From the NCBI GenBank assembly GCA_002336105.1, contig DDEQ01000021.1, forward strand, positions 7,475 to 44,209: a stretch of DNA of 36,735 nucleotides, written 5' to 3'. The stretch is from Chthonomonas sp. UBA1950. GTDB lineage: Bacteria > Armatimonadota > Fimbriimonadia > Fimbriimonadales > Fimbriimonadaceae. Positions 8,452-16,422 of the stretch are shown here, in pieces (within the stretch, counting starts at the first letter, position 1; the number at the start of each line of letters is the position of its first letter). Made by a program: the position numbers and the translations under genes. The notes under the pieces were generated by a model that did no database searches, had not been told where the DNA came from, and saw nothing but the letters and a program-made list of their open reading frames with translations.

Positions 8452-9684
8452 TTAGGGATCGAGCGGATCACTAGGGTCCAATGTGAGCGAGTTCAGGCTT
8501 GGCATGAACTCAACCTCAAATGGTTTGATTCGTTTGTAAGTTGCCGGCTGATAGCCAAACACCTTCTGACATCGCACTTCGAATGACTTCGCGACGATAT
8601 CGTCGGCTTGATACGTGTTGGTGAAGATCAGGCCTGGTTTGTCCATTGGGAACCTGTAGCGAAACATCAGCCGGATGACGTTTCGGATGTTTGTTGTCGT
8701 GTGCCTTGCGTGAGGGTCGATCAATATCGCCTTTTCAGGAACACCATACTCGTCCATCAGAGTTCGTTTCATCTCCAGAGATTCGGCGTAGGGTGTCCGA
8801 TTTGGATAGCAATATCCGCCAGTAACGGCAATGAATGGAGCAGCCTTGGCGCGCCATTTCTCAGCGACGAGCTTCAGTAGCATTCTAGGTAGCGGAGACA
8901 CTCTTTGGATGGTGTTTTCCGGTCCAAGCCCAGGAACCAAGATCACAGAATACGGGTAGTTTCCCCAAGCGGTCTTAGCTGCGTTCTGGTAGGAGAGACG
9001 GTTCCCTAACTTCTCAAGAGGCTCCAGCCGGCCAGCTTCATCTCGGTTGTGAAATCTCAACAACTGAAATGATAACTCTCTCGAAAGTGTAAAGAAGGAG
9101 TCGGTTGACTTTGAGTTCTCTGTGAGATACCCAAACATCGACTTGATAAAGCCGCCGTACTGCTTCATCGTCTTCGCCTCGTATAAAGGAGCATCGATTT
9201 GGGGTGAAGGAGTATCGATTGTCTGAAGGCCATAGCTCCGGATGATGCGATTGATCCCTTTGGCGCACTCTAGCCAGGCTTTCGCAATCAGATCGCGATC
9301 AGACAAGCCGGAGAAAAGCTGATAGGCGCCGCTTGGACGTAGTTTCGAGGCGACAAATGTTCTGACCGAAGGATATTTGTCGAACAGGTCCTGAAACTCT
9401 GCCGATATTTCCGCGTTCTTCGCGTCCGAGTAGCAGAACTCTTCTAGTAGGTCGATCTTCTCGAAATTGGTTTCAGTGAAAGCTTTCTTGACAAGGCTTT
9501 GCTGCCTATTAGTGATATCTTCGAACTTCGGATCTTGAAACACAATGCGTTGTACAGCGCTGTCATCTTCGATGAGCCGAAGCAGATAGAAGTTCTTGTC
9601 AGCAGTCGCACATGAGTAGTGAAGAGGGGTTGCGATGGGTTGCTGAGAACCGATTGTTGCGATGAGGGAAAGGGTAAGGAGCAT
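8452..9684 (-). CDS. Secreted protein with a C-terminal DUF218 (YdcF/SanA/ElyC-like) domain
   Basis: The 410-residue protein starts with a signal peptide (MLLTLSLIATIGSQQP). The first 230 residues look helical and match nothing I recognise. From about 235 on a DUF218-type Rossmann-like domain is visible: YSVILVPGLG, then AVTGGYCYPNRTPYAES, then EKAILIDPHARHTTTNIRN, then IFTNTYQADDIVAKSF. Related proteins such as SanA and ElyC act in cell-envelope integrity, but the biochemical activity of the family is poorly defined. I chose the ATG at 9684. An in-frame TTG at 9720 would put a terminator hairpin inside the coding sequence and destroy the signal peptide's N-terminus. The T-run of that terminator ends 3 nt before the ATG, and I see no SD or -10 element in its place. 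Confidence 0.75.
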   Translation of the reverse strand: MLLTLSLIATIGSQQPIATPLHYSCATADKNFYLLRLIEDDSAVQRIVFQDPKFEDITNRQQSLVKKAFTETNFEKIDLLEEFCYSDAKNAEISAEFQDLFDKYPSVRTFVASKLRPSGAYQLFSGLSDRDLIAKAWLECAKGINRIIRSYGLQTIDTPSPQIDAPLYEAKTMKQYGGFIKSMFGYLTENSKSTDSFFTLSRELSFQLLRFHNRDEAGRLEPLEKLGNRLSYQNAAKTAWGNYPYSVILVPGLGPENTIQRVSPLPRMLLKLVAEKWRAKAAPFIAVTGGYCYPNRTPYAESLEMKRTLMDEYGVPEKAILIDPHARHTTTNIRNVIRLMFRYRFPMDKPGLIFTNTYQADDIVAKSFEVRCQKVFGYQPATYKRIKPFEVEFMPSLNSLTLDPSDPLDP

Positions 9685-9687
9685 AGT

Positions 9688-9718
9688 AAAAAAGGACGAA
9701 GCCAAATTGGCTCCGTCC
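9688..9718 (-). terminator. Rho-independent terminator after the prepilin gene
   Basis: On the minus strand GGACGGAGCC and GGCTTCGTCC pair with one mismatch around a short AT loop and are followed directly by six Ts. This is the best canonical terminator in the first half of the window. It starts 13 bp after the prepilin stop and ends 3 nt before the ATG of the next gene in the same direction. Confidence 0.8.
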
Positions 9719-9731
9719 AATGGATAGGCAA

Positions 9732-10586
9732 TTAGGGATTGAAAACGGTTGCGGACTTCTTTAGCTTGAACATGGCGAAGTCGTTGTTTCGAACTTGTCC
9801 CCAGGTCAAAAACTTCGCGTGGCCGTCTGCCAGGGCGTAGTTACCACCTTTACCGTGACCAACACCTGGAGCGGTGTTTTCGGCATGGTAAACCGAGCTA
9901 CATACGCTAGGGGTTCGATCAGATGCAGTTTGAGCCGGGAATGGACGACCAGGAAGCTTCCAAGTATCGCAAAGAACGAAGGCGGCAGAGGAAGGCGATC
10001 CAACAAACCCCGAATCGCTGTTCAGCATGGTAGGTCCCCACACTTCGACAAGTGCAATCGTGTTTGCGGATTCGTCGATTTGGCTACCGTTTCGCCCTAA
10101 TGGAGTGGATGTGAGCGGATACGGATATGTCGCCAATCCTGTATTTGCGTCCAGAAGCGCCGATCCTGCTTCGACAGTCACGATATTTCCGGTGAATTGG
10201 TAGGTTCTGGGAATCGCCTTCTTTCGGTAGTCGATATCCCAAAAATTAACGTTATTAGAAGAGGTCGTTCTTGTTCTATCGTTCGGACAAGCAAAGATGT
10301 CCGTGTTCTTGATGTACGGCATGATCATCAAGTCGTAAGGCTTTCGAGGGTCGCTTGCAGATGAGTTCGTCGGACTCGATTAAAACTGGTCATTGCCTGG
10401 GTAGTAGTCATCGTTGTCATTCATATACATCAGGACACCGATTCCGATTTCGCGGTTATTGCTTAGACAGGCAGTCTTCTTTGCTGCTTCTTTTGCTTGT
10501 GCAAAAACAGGAAATAAAATGGCTGCCAAGATTGCAATGATAGCAATGACGACAAGTAGCTCAATGAGTGTAAAGGCGCGCTTCAT
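9732..10586 (-). pseudogene. Type II/IV prepilin-like protein (H-X9-DG family) interrupted by an in-frame stop
   Basis: The ATG at 10586 opens MKRAFTLIELLVVIAIIAI, a prepilin leader with an Ala rather than Gly before the Phe, followed by the N-terminal pilin helix and FPVFAQAK. The frame stops at TAA (10382-10380) after YYPGNDQF. The same frame, with no shift, then continues from SSPTNSSASDPRKPYD through IKNTDIFACPNDRTR to a C-terminal H-GKGGNYALA-DG motif (H-X9-DG) and ends at 9732. Removing the single stop gives a full-length protein of about 284 residues. One substitution, for example TAA from CAA, explains it; an indel does not. Such proteins are exported pseudopilins or surface proteins present in many copies in this phylum. 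It may be a recent null allele, a sequencing error or read-through. The canonical terminator follows. Confidence 0.8.
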
Positions 10587-10760
10587 GATCAAAAGTCCAA
10601 ACCCGAAACAGTTTTCATGGCTGAGATTAAGATTGATCACCCATTCACAAATTCTTTACAAAAACCAAACATTCTCATAACAAAACCTTTGAATCACGAC
10701 TGAGTCTTTTCTTGCTGCCGTGTCGGAACTCCTAACCGTAGTTCACACTTATAGGTAGTA

Positions 10761-12683
10761 ATGAGCGGTCGTTTTCTTCGCGCGGTATGGGTTGCCTTTC
10801 TTGCGCTCCTGATAAGTGTTGGCTTCGCTTCGGATGATCCGGTGAAATGGTCTGCATCCCTTGATTCAGCCACTCCAAAGCCTGGACAGCGTGTCCAAGT
10901 CGTTCTCAAGGCAACCATTGAGAAAGGTTGGCATCTCTACAGCACAACTCCGATTACGGATGGTCCATTTCCGACCTCGATCAAACTGGATAAGTCTGCG
11001 GCTGTTTCTGAAGTTGGCAAACCAGCGCAACAGACGCCAATCAAGCAGCTCGACCCAAACTTCGGAAAAGACGTAGAGTTTTACGCCGAAACCGCTGAGT
11101 TTCGAATCCCAGCCAGATTGGCAAAAACAGCGTCGGGGACGATTAAGCTCAATGCAGTTGTTGATTATCAGGTCTGCAATGACCGTACCTGCCAAGTTCC
11201 GAAAACCAAAAGCGTTCCCTTGGAAGTCGCTGTTTCAGGCGCCGCAGTTGATGATCCCGGTCCATTAGTTGCATCCGTAGCTGCCGGGACAGCCGCCACC
11301 GAATCGTCAACCCAACCTTCGGCCCCCGCCCCCAAAAAGAATGCAGTTGATAAAGCAAAGTCGCAAGGACTATTCGCCTTTCTTGCGCTGGCTGTCGTAA
11401 ACGGACTGCTTGCTCTGCTCACCCCTTGCGTTTTCCCAATGATCCCGATTACGGTCAGCTTTTTCAGCAAGAAAGCTAAGGACCAAGGCGTCAAAGGCGC
11501 GGCCAAACACGCACTCGCCTACTGTTTGGGGATTGTCGGAACGTTCACAGCTATCGGGGTTATCGTTGCGGTTGCCTTTGGAGCCACTGGCATCCAAGCG
11601 TTCGCGAACAACCCTTGGCTAAACCTCATTCTAACCGTCGTATTTGTCGCTCTTGCGTTCAGTTTGTTCGGCGTATTCGAGCTCGGAATTCCTTCGTCGC
11701 TCCTCTCCAAGATTGATGGGGGCGGAAAGTCAGGATTCGTTGGACCGGTTTTGATGGGGCTTACGTTTAGCCTCACTTCGTTCACTTGCACCTTGCCTTT
11801 CGTCGGCACGATCTTGGTTTCGGCATCTCAGGGGGATATTCTCTGGCCGATCCTCGGAATGATCGGGTTTAGTGGCGCGTTTGCCGCTCCATTCTTCCTT
11901 CTCGCGCTGTTCCCTTCGTATCTTTCATCCTTGCCGAAGTCAGGCTCGTGGCTGGCAATAGTGAAAGCGTTCATGGGATTCATCGAGCTTGCCGCCGCGG
12001 TAAAGTTCCTCAGCTCTGTCGACCTCGGAATCGTTCCAGGAGGACTCGGCTTTGTCACCCGAGAAGTGTATTTGGCGCTCTGGTTCGGAATCGTCTTCTG
12101 TCTCGCCCTTTGGCTTCTTGGAGCCATTCGACTTCCTCATGTCGATGAAAACAAAATCGGTTGGGTTCGACGTGGTGTTGGTGTCTTAACTCTTTTTGCC
12201 GCTTACTCGGTGCTGGCATCCATTAATGGCAAATCGCTTGGCCAGCTTGAAGCATTCCTGCCGCCTTCACCCTATCCCGGTAAGTCCACCAACGGCGCTG
12301 CGACAGGCGAGAAGCTCGCCTGGCTTACCAACTACGATGAAGCGGTAGCCAAGGCAAAAGCCGAAAACAAACCGCTCTTTATCGACTTCACGGGAATCTA
12401 CTGCACGAACTGTCGTGCGATGGAAAAGAACATGTTCCCACGTCCTGGCATTGAGTCGAAACTAGAGAAGTATGTTCGGGTTCGACTCTTCACTGACAGG
12501 AGAACGCCGGAAGACAACAAGAATCAGGTCCTGATGCTCAAGTTGACTCGTTCGGCAACCTTGCCGAACTATGTTGCCCAAAGCGTCGATGGAAAGGTCG
12601 AAACTGCAGCCTATACAAACGATGAAAGCGAGTTCAGCGGATTCCTAAGTAAAGGTCTGGGAACGTTAACTGCCTCCCGTTAA
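10761..12683 (+). CDS. dsbD: Thiol:disulfide interchange protein DsbD
   Basis: This 640-residue membrane protein passes electrons from cytoplasmic thioredoxin to periplasmic thiol proteins. After a signal peptide (about 1-23) comes the N-terminal immunoglobulin-like domain (about 25-155) with its cysteine pair in YQVCNDRTCQVP. Eight hydrophobic helices follow from about 205 to 490, carrying the two membrane cysteines in LLTPCVFPMIP and TSFTCTLPFVG. The C-terminal thioredoxin-like domain has the active site IYCTNCRAME (Cys near 549 and 552). All six redox cysteines of E. coli-type DsbD are present. The linker at about 170-200 is Ala/Pro/Ser-rich. The start ATG has only a weak upstream TATAGG. 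xth follows after 15 bp but has its own -10. Confidence 0.94.
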   Translation: MSGRFLRAVWVAFLALLISVGFASDDPVKWSASLDSATPKPGQRVQVVLKATIEKGWHLYSTTPITDGPFPTSIKLDKSAAVSEVGKPAQQTPIKQLDPNFGKDVEFYAETAEFRIPARLAKTASGTIKLNAVVDYQVCNDRTCQVPKTKSVPLEVAVSGAAVDDPGPLVASVAAGTAATESSTQPSAPAPKKNAVDKAKSQGLFAFLALAVVNGLLALLTPCVFPMIPITVSFFSKKAKDQGVKGAAKHALAYCLGIVGTFTAIGVIVAVAFGATGIQAFANNPWLNLILTVVFVALAFSLFGVFELGIPSSLLSKIDGGGKSGFVGPVLMGLTFSLTSFTCTLPFVGTILVSASQGDILWPILGMIGFSGAFAAPFFLLALFPSYLSSLPKSGSWLAIVKAFMGFIELAAAVKFLSSVDLGIVPGGLGFVTREVYLALWFGIVFCLALWLLGAIRLPHVDENKIGWVRRGVGVLTLFAAYSVLASINGKSLGQLEAFLPPSPYPGKSTNGAATGEKLAWLTNYDEAVAKAKAENKPLFIDFTGIYCTNCRAMEKNMFPRPGIESKLEKYVRVRLFTDRRTPEDNKNQVLMLKLTRSATLPNYVAQSVDGKVETAAYTNDESEFSGFLSKGLGTLTASR

Positions 12684-12685
12684 GC

Positions 12686-12691
12686 TACACT
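12686..12691 (+). promoter_or_regulatory. -10 element of a leaderless promoter for the exonuclease III gene
   Basis: TACACT lies 3 bases after the dsbD stop and 7 nt before the xth ATG. No Shine-Dalgarno sequence is present in the gap, which fits an independent leaderless transcript. Confidence 0.45.
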
Positions 12692-12698
12692 TGCGAGC

Positions 12699-13472
12699 AT
12701 GAAGATTGCGACGTTCAATGCCGCGTCCGTTCGGGCGCGGTTGCCGCTCCTAATCGAATGGCTAGCCGAAAACGAGCCGGATATTCTTGCGATCCAGGAA
12801 ACCAAGGTTGAAGACGACAAGTTTCCAGCAAGCGATTTCGAAGACCTTGGTTACCACTTGGCACTCAACGGGCAGAAATCTTGGAACGGCGTCGCCCTTC
12901 TCTCTCGATCCCCTCTCTCTGCCGTTGTGAAGGGATTTGAAGACGAACTGTTTCCGAACGACGCGCGCATCATCGCTGCGCAAATCGACGGCATCAACAT
13001 TGTTAACACCTATGTTCCCAACGGAAACGCGGTCGGAAACGAAAAATGGGCGTACAAAATGCGCTGGCTTGAGCGATTCCGAACCTTTCTTGACCAGCGG
13101 TTTCGGCCAACCGACCCGCTGATTTGGCTTGGAGACATCAACATTGCTCGCCAGCCGATCGACGTATTTGATAGTGCGAAGCTGTTAGGTGGCGTCGGAC
13201 ATCATCCTGACGAATTCTCACGTCTCGACAAGATCATCGAATTTGGGCTTACCGATGTTTTCCGAACGCACCACCCGGAAGGCGGACATTACACGTTTTG
13301 GGACTTCACTGTTCCGCGTGCGCTCGACCGAAAAATAGGCTGGCGAATCGACCACATCTATGCCACCAATGGGTTAGCAAAGCTTTGTTCAGATTGTTGG
13401 ATCGATACGGACGCCCGACGTATGGAAAGGCCGAGCGACCACACATTCGTGATCGCTCAGTTTGACCTTTAG
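12699..13472 (+). CDS. xth: Exodeoxyribonuclease III / AP endonuclease
   Basis: The 257-residue cytoplasmic enzyme of the exonuclease-endonuclease-phosphatase fold cuts 5' to abasic sites in base excision repair and has 3' exonuclease and phosphatase activity. It begins MKIATFNAASVRARL, with the metal-binding Asn. LAIQETKVED carries the metal ligand Glu (near residue 35), and LGDINIA the catalytic Asp and Asn (about 145-150). WRIDHIYAT and RPSDHTFVIAQ carry the final Asp-His pair near the C-terminus. Length and motifs match the family closely. The stop overlaps by 4 bases the stop of the convergent envelope gene. Confidence 0.93.
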   Translation: MKIATFNAASVRARLPLLIEWLAENEPDILAIQETKVEDDKFPASDFEDLGYHLALNGQKSWNGVALLSRSPLSAVVKGFEDELFPNDARIIAAQIDGINIVNTYVPNGNAVGNEKWAYKMRWLERFRTFLDQRFRPTDPLIWLGDINIARQPIDVFDSAKLLGGVGHHPDEFSRLDKIIEFGLTDVFRTHHPEGGHYTFWDFTVPRALDRKIGWRIDHIYATNGLAKLCSDCWIDTDARRMERPSDHTFVIAQFDL

Positions 13473-13918
13473 AATCTCTTGCCGACGGAAATCATGAGAG
13501 GAATGGGAGCTGGCCCTAAAATGGCGCTCCCTTCTAGGACCAAACCACCGGGAATCTTGGTGCCTACGAGCGCCTTGAAACCAATTCCGTTCCTTGAATC
13601 TCCATCCTTCGATGTCCAGTAAAATGACGGACCGTACGCGACGTATGCGAGGGCATATTGCTGGTTAAGCATGAACGATAGCGCTTTTCCACTTCGGTCT
13701 TGGGCAAAAGGACTGAACTGAGTCCAACTCTCAAGATCGGCTCGGAGAGATCCGACTGGCAGAAATGGAACGGGCATCGTCACATCAACTCCGGCCCCAA
13801 CGCAAAATCGTTCCCATGGCCCACCGCCGACGCGAAACCCAAGCTCAGGTTTTGGCAAAACGGCCACCGTGGAGGTGGCGACCATCATCGAAGCAGTTGC
13901 AACAATTGTAGAGATCAT
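13469..13918 (-). CDS. Small exported protein, possible beta-rich outer-membrane protein
   Basis: The 149-residue protein begins with a signal-like segment (MISTIVATASMMVATSTVAV). The rest alternates glycine and aromatic residues with short polar turns, for example FRVGGGPW, YALAYVAYGPSFYW and GIGFKALVGTKIPGG, and ends in VGKRF. A final aromatic residue is typical of outer-membrane barrels. I do not recognise a family; a small barrel or a periplasmic protein are both possible. A degenerate -10 (AACATT) lies 6 nt before the ATG. Its stop overlaps the xth stop, and it lies downstream of leuC in the same direction across a 46-bp gap. Confidence 0.6.
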   Translation of the reverse strand: MISTIVATASMMVATSTVAVLPKPELGFRVGGGPWERFCVGAGVDVTMPVPFLPVGSLRADLESWTQFSPFAQDRSGKALSFMLNQQYALAYVAYGPSFYWTSKDGDSRNGIGFKALVGTKIPGGLVLEGSAILGPAPIPLMISVGKRF

Positions 13919-13964
13919 GGTTTGAATGTTCAGACGATTGAGCTACAAAATGCGCGTCGCCAAA

Positions 13965-15344
13965 TTACAAGCTTCGCGGGTCGGCGAAGCGGCCCACTAT
14001 TGCGGTTGCGGCGGCTGTGACTGGCGAGACTAAGTGAGTTCGAGAGCCAGGACCTTGCCGTCCTTCGTAAGGGCGGTTTGACGTTGAAGCGCTTCGCTGG
14101 GTTGGACGAAGAATGTCGCCATTCATACCCAAGCACATGCTGCACCCAGCGTTATGCCATTCGAAGCCAGCATCAATAAACACTTCTCGAAGGCCTTCGG
14201 TTTCCGCCTGCTTTTTCACTTCTTCGCTACCCGGCACCACCAAAGCCCTGACCGAAGTGGCAACCCGGCGCCCCTTGACGACAGAAGCCGCCTCTCGTAA
14301 ATCTTCAATGCGAGAGTTGGTGCAAGACCCAATGAAAACAGTATTCACCGTTAGGTCGCACATCGCTTGTCCAGGTTTCAACCCCATATATCCAAGAGCG
14401 CGCTCTTCAGAACGGTCCCTGGGTTCAGGGATCGCCTCGTCAATATCGACGGTCATTGCTGGAGTGGTTCCCCAGGTCACTTGGGGTTTGAGTGAATCAA
14501 TGTGAAGTTCTTCCAGTCGATCAAATTCTGCAGGATTATCCGTCCGTAAACCTTTGGACTTAGCGACAAGGGCCTCAAATGCCTGCCCTTTCGGTGCGAA
14601 GGGTCGGTCGCCTTCAGCAATGTAAGCCAGAGTTTTCTCGTCTGGGGCGACCATTCCAGCGCGGGCCCCCATTTCAATCGACATGTTGCAAATTGTCATG
14701 CGTCCGCTCATTCCGAGCGCTTCGATGGCTGGGCCAAAGTATTCGGCAACATAGCCAGTTCCACCACCAGCACCGAGTTTTCGAATAATCGCCAAGATTA
14801 CGTCTTTGGCGGTAATTCCATTGCCGAGTCGCCCATCGACGCGAATACCTAGACTCTTCGGTTTGGCACTTGCGCGCAAGGTTTGTGTCGCCAAAACATG
14901 CTCCACTTCGCTTGTTCCGATGCCAAAAGCTAAAGCCCCAAACGCCCCGTGGGTCGAAGTGTGACTATCGCCGCAAACAATCGTTAGCCCTGGCAAAGTG
15001 ATGCCGAGCTGCGGGCCAATGACATGAACAATTCCTTGCCTAGATTCACCGTAGCCGAATAGCGGAACATTAAATTCTTTACAGTTAGTAGCCAACGCGG
15101 CAAGCTGTTTGCCACTCAGGGAAGTTTCATCAATCGGACGGCCATCAGTTGGCACGTTGTGATCAACCGTCGCAAATGTCAAATCGGGCCGACGAACCTT
15201 CCGGTTATGTTCGCGAAGACCATCGAACGCCTGAGGAGATGTCACCTCATGAACCAAGTGGCGATCAATGTAAAGGAGTACTCCACCACCATCTAGATCA
15301 GTTACAACATGGGAATCCCATACTTTATCAAATAGGGTGGACAT
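13965..15344 (-). CDS. leuC: 3-isopropylmalate dehydratase large subunit
   Basis: This 459-residue aconitase-family enzyme isomerises 2-isopropylmalate to 3-isopropylmalate in leucine synthesis. The N-terminus (LFDKVWDSHVV), the VDHNVPT motif, the VCGDSHTSTHGAFG motif and the C-terminal ASTSNRPYEGRQG plus RTHLVSP blocks are all intact. The three cysteines that bind the 4Fe-4S cluster appear as GSCTNSR (near residue 340) and GCSMC (near 399-402). Length and motifs match the bacterial LeuC type. The small subunit leuD is not next to it, so the holoenzyme partner lies elsewhere. The ATG has TAAAAT exactly 6 nt upstream, with AGAGGA in between. Confidence 0.96.
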   Translation of the reverse strand: MSTLFDKVWDSHVVTDLDGGGVLLYIDRHLVHEVTSPQAFDGLREHNRKVRRPDLTFATVDHNVPTDGRPIDETSLSGKQLAALATNCKEFNVPLFGYGESRQGIVHVIGPQLGITLPGLTIVCGDSHTSTHGAFGALAFGIGTSEVEHVLATQTLRASAKPKSLGIRVDGRLGNGITAKDVILAIIRKLGAGGGTGYVAEYFGPAIEALGMSGRMTICNMSIEMGARAGMVAPDEKTLAYIAEGDRPFAPKGQAFEALVAKSKGLRTDNPAEFDRLEELHIDSLKPQVTWGTTPAMTVDIDEAIPEPRDRSEERALGYMGLKPGQAMCDLTVNTVFIGSCTNSRIEDLREAASVVKGRRVATSVRALVVPGSEEVKKQAETEGLREVFIDAGFEWHNAGCSMCLGMNGDILRPTQRSASTSNRPYEGRQGPGSRTHLVSPVTAAATAIVGRFADPRSL

Positions 15345-15350
15345 TCCTCT

Positions 15351-15356
15351 ATTTTA
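15351..15356 (-). promoter_or_regulatory. -10 element of a leaderless promoter for leuC
   Basis: The minus strand reads TAAAAT, AGAGGA, ATG. The hexamer is a near-consensus -10 at the leaderless distance. The AGAGGA spacer also resembles a Shine-Dalgarno sequence but lies directly against the ATG, too close for normal use. Confidence 0.5.
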
Positions 15357-15372
15357 GCTTCGAATGCCACGA

Positions 15373-16236
15373 CTATGCTGGTCGGTTGGCATATGGCTCT
15401 TTTGAATCCGACTTCGCACCATATAATTCGCCGTCGACACGGTCGAGTAGTTGGTCAGCAGTTTCATTTGCCTTTGCCTCAGCAACCCCGACACTCACCG
15501 AGAATTTAAAGTCGCCATTCTTGCCGCGAATCGTTTTCTCCGCTAACGACTCTTGTATCCTGGTTTGTACTCCGGCAGCTTTGTTCTTGGTCATGTTCCA
15601 AAGAACGATCAAGAATTCGTCACCACCCCAGCGAACTAACCAGTCTCCGTCTCGAATATGCCCTTTGGCAACGGTCACCAGTTCTTTCAAGCAGACGTCT
15701 CCAACGATGTGTCCTTCAGTGTCGTTGACCTTTTTGAAGTCATTGACATCTAAGAACAACACAGAAAGTGGCATCCCAGATTTGCTGGCCCTGTCTAGCT
15801 CCGCGGCTAACTTCATTTGCAGGAACCTACGGTTGTAGGCACCTGTTAGCGGATCGACGGTGCTCTCCTTGAAAACTCGATCTAAATCACTGATTACTTG
15901 GCGCGTCTCGATATAAAGCGGATGGTCAGCAATCTCCGGACCGACGGGAATCTGAATAACTTGTTGCTTCGAGCGGTAACTCTCCAAGGCTTGCAGCGAC
16001 ATTCGAGCAGGCTTTGTTAAATGCCAACAAATTGCCGTCCAAACGATCAGGCAGAAGCTTGTGATAATCCAAAAATACGCGAGCTTATCGGCAGGCATGA
16101 GGGCCCAACCAACAAGAAACATTGGCAATTGCAAGCTAAAAACTGCAAAAAGCCACAGTTTGATCTCACCCGCGTATAAGCGAATCCATGACGCCCCAGA
16201 TCGGGGAGCCAAATCGCCCCTTAACTTACCTTTCAT
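15373..16236 (-). CDS. Membrane-bound diguanylate cyclase (GGDEF)
   Basis: The 287-residue inner-membrane protein makes cyclic di-GMP from GTP. Two hydrophobic helices (about 27-48 and 53-72) form an N-terminal anchor with no recognisable sensor domain. A short linker leads to the GGDEF domain from about residue 120: DPLTGAYNRRF, FLDVNDFKKVND, and the active site WGGDEF near 203. An RxxD motif (RDGD) sits five residues before GGDEF, so product inhibition through the I-site is likely. The catalytic signature is intact. It lies upstream of leuC in the same direction and diverges from the RNase J gene, with a palindrome in the shared region. A degenerate -10 (GATTTT) lies 6 nt before the ATG. 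Confidence 0.92.
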   Translation of the reverse strand: MKGKLRGDLAPRSGASWIRLYAGEIKLWLFAVFSLQLPMFLVGWALMPADKLAYFWIITSFCLIVWTAICWHLTKPARMSLQALESYRSKQQVIQIPVGPEIADHPLYIETRQVISDLDRVFKESTVDPLTGAYNRRFLQMKLAAELDRASKSGMPLSVLFLDVNDFKKVNDTEGHIVGDVCLKELVTVAKGHIRDGDWLVRWGGDEFLIVLWNMTKNKAAGVQTRIQESLAEKTIRGKNGDFKFSVSVGVAEAKANETADQLLDRVDGELYGAKSDSKEPYANRPA

Positions 16237-16257
16237 TTAATCAAAATCAAACAGACA

Positions 16258-16275
16258 AGCCTAATATATCAGGCT
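16258..16275. promoter_or_regulatory. Near-perfect 18-bp palindrome between the GGDEF and RNase J genes
   Basis: AGCCTAATATATCAGGCT matches its own reverse complement at 16 of 18 positions. It lies 22 bp upstream of the GGDEF start and in the divergent region shared with the RNase J gene. An AT-rich centre with GC-rich arms is typical of a dimeric repressor site. It could instead be a -10 region (TATATT on the minus strand). No regulator gene is adjacent. Confidence 0.4.
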
Positions 16276-16346
16276 ATGTGTGAAAGACGTATAGACACGG
16301 GCCTAATTACGGCAATCCTCGCAGCTGGTTTTCGATATTTATTGTG

Positions 16347-16371
16347 ACAGCAAGTTGCAATTAGTTGCTGT
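16347..16371 (+). promoter_or_regulatory. Stem-loop or operator upstream of the RNase J gene
   Basis: ACAGCAA and TTGCTGT form a perfect 7-bp inverted repeat around an 11-nt spacer, 51 bp before the ATG. If transcribed it would fold in the 5' leader of the mRNA; if not, it could be a protein-binding site. A role in self-control of RNase J is only a suggestion, by analogy with leader-based control of other ribonucleases. Confidence 0.35.
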
Positions 16372-16422
16372 TACGGCTGTGGCCGATACCAAACGGGCAT
16401 TCCCTGGTACTCTTTTCCTTGC

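Noticed and set aside
9685..9720. TTG at 9720 as start of the DUF218 gene
   Set aside because: The extra 12 codons are exactly the terminator hairpin and T-run of the upstream gene, and they would spoil the signal peptide that begins at the ATG at 9684.
13130..13150. GDINI in exonuclease III instead of GDFN
   Set aside because: The third residue varies in the family (E. coli exonuclease III has GDMN), so this is not unusual.
13965..14145. Possible truncated or frameshifted end of leuC
   Set aside because: The C-terminal ASTSNRPYEGRQG and RTHLVSP blocks are in frame and the length is normal.
15149..15838. A 229-codon plus-strand open frame over the start of leuC and the end of the GGDEF gene
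   Set aside because: It lies antisense to two genes with clear motifs, its product is low-complexity and Ser/Pro-rich, and it has no family features. It is a shadow frame.
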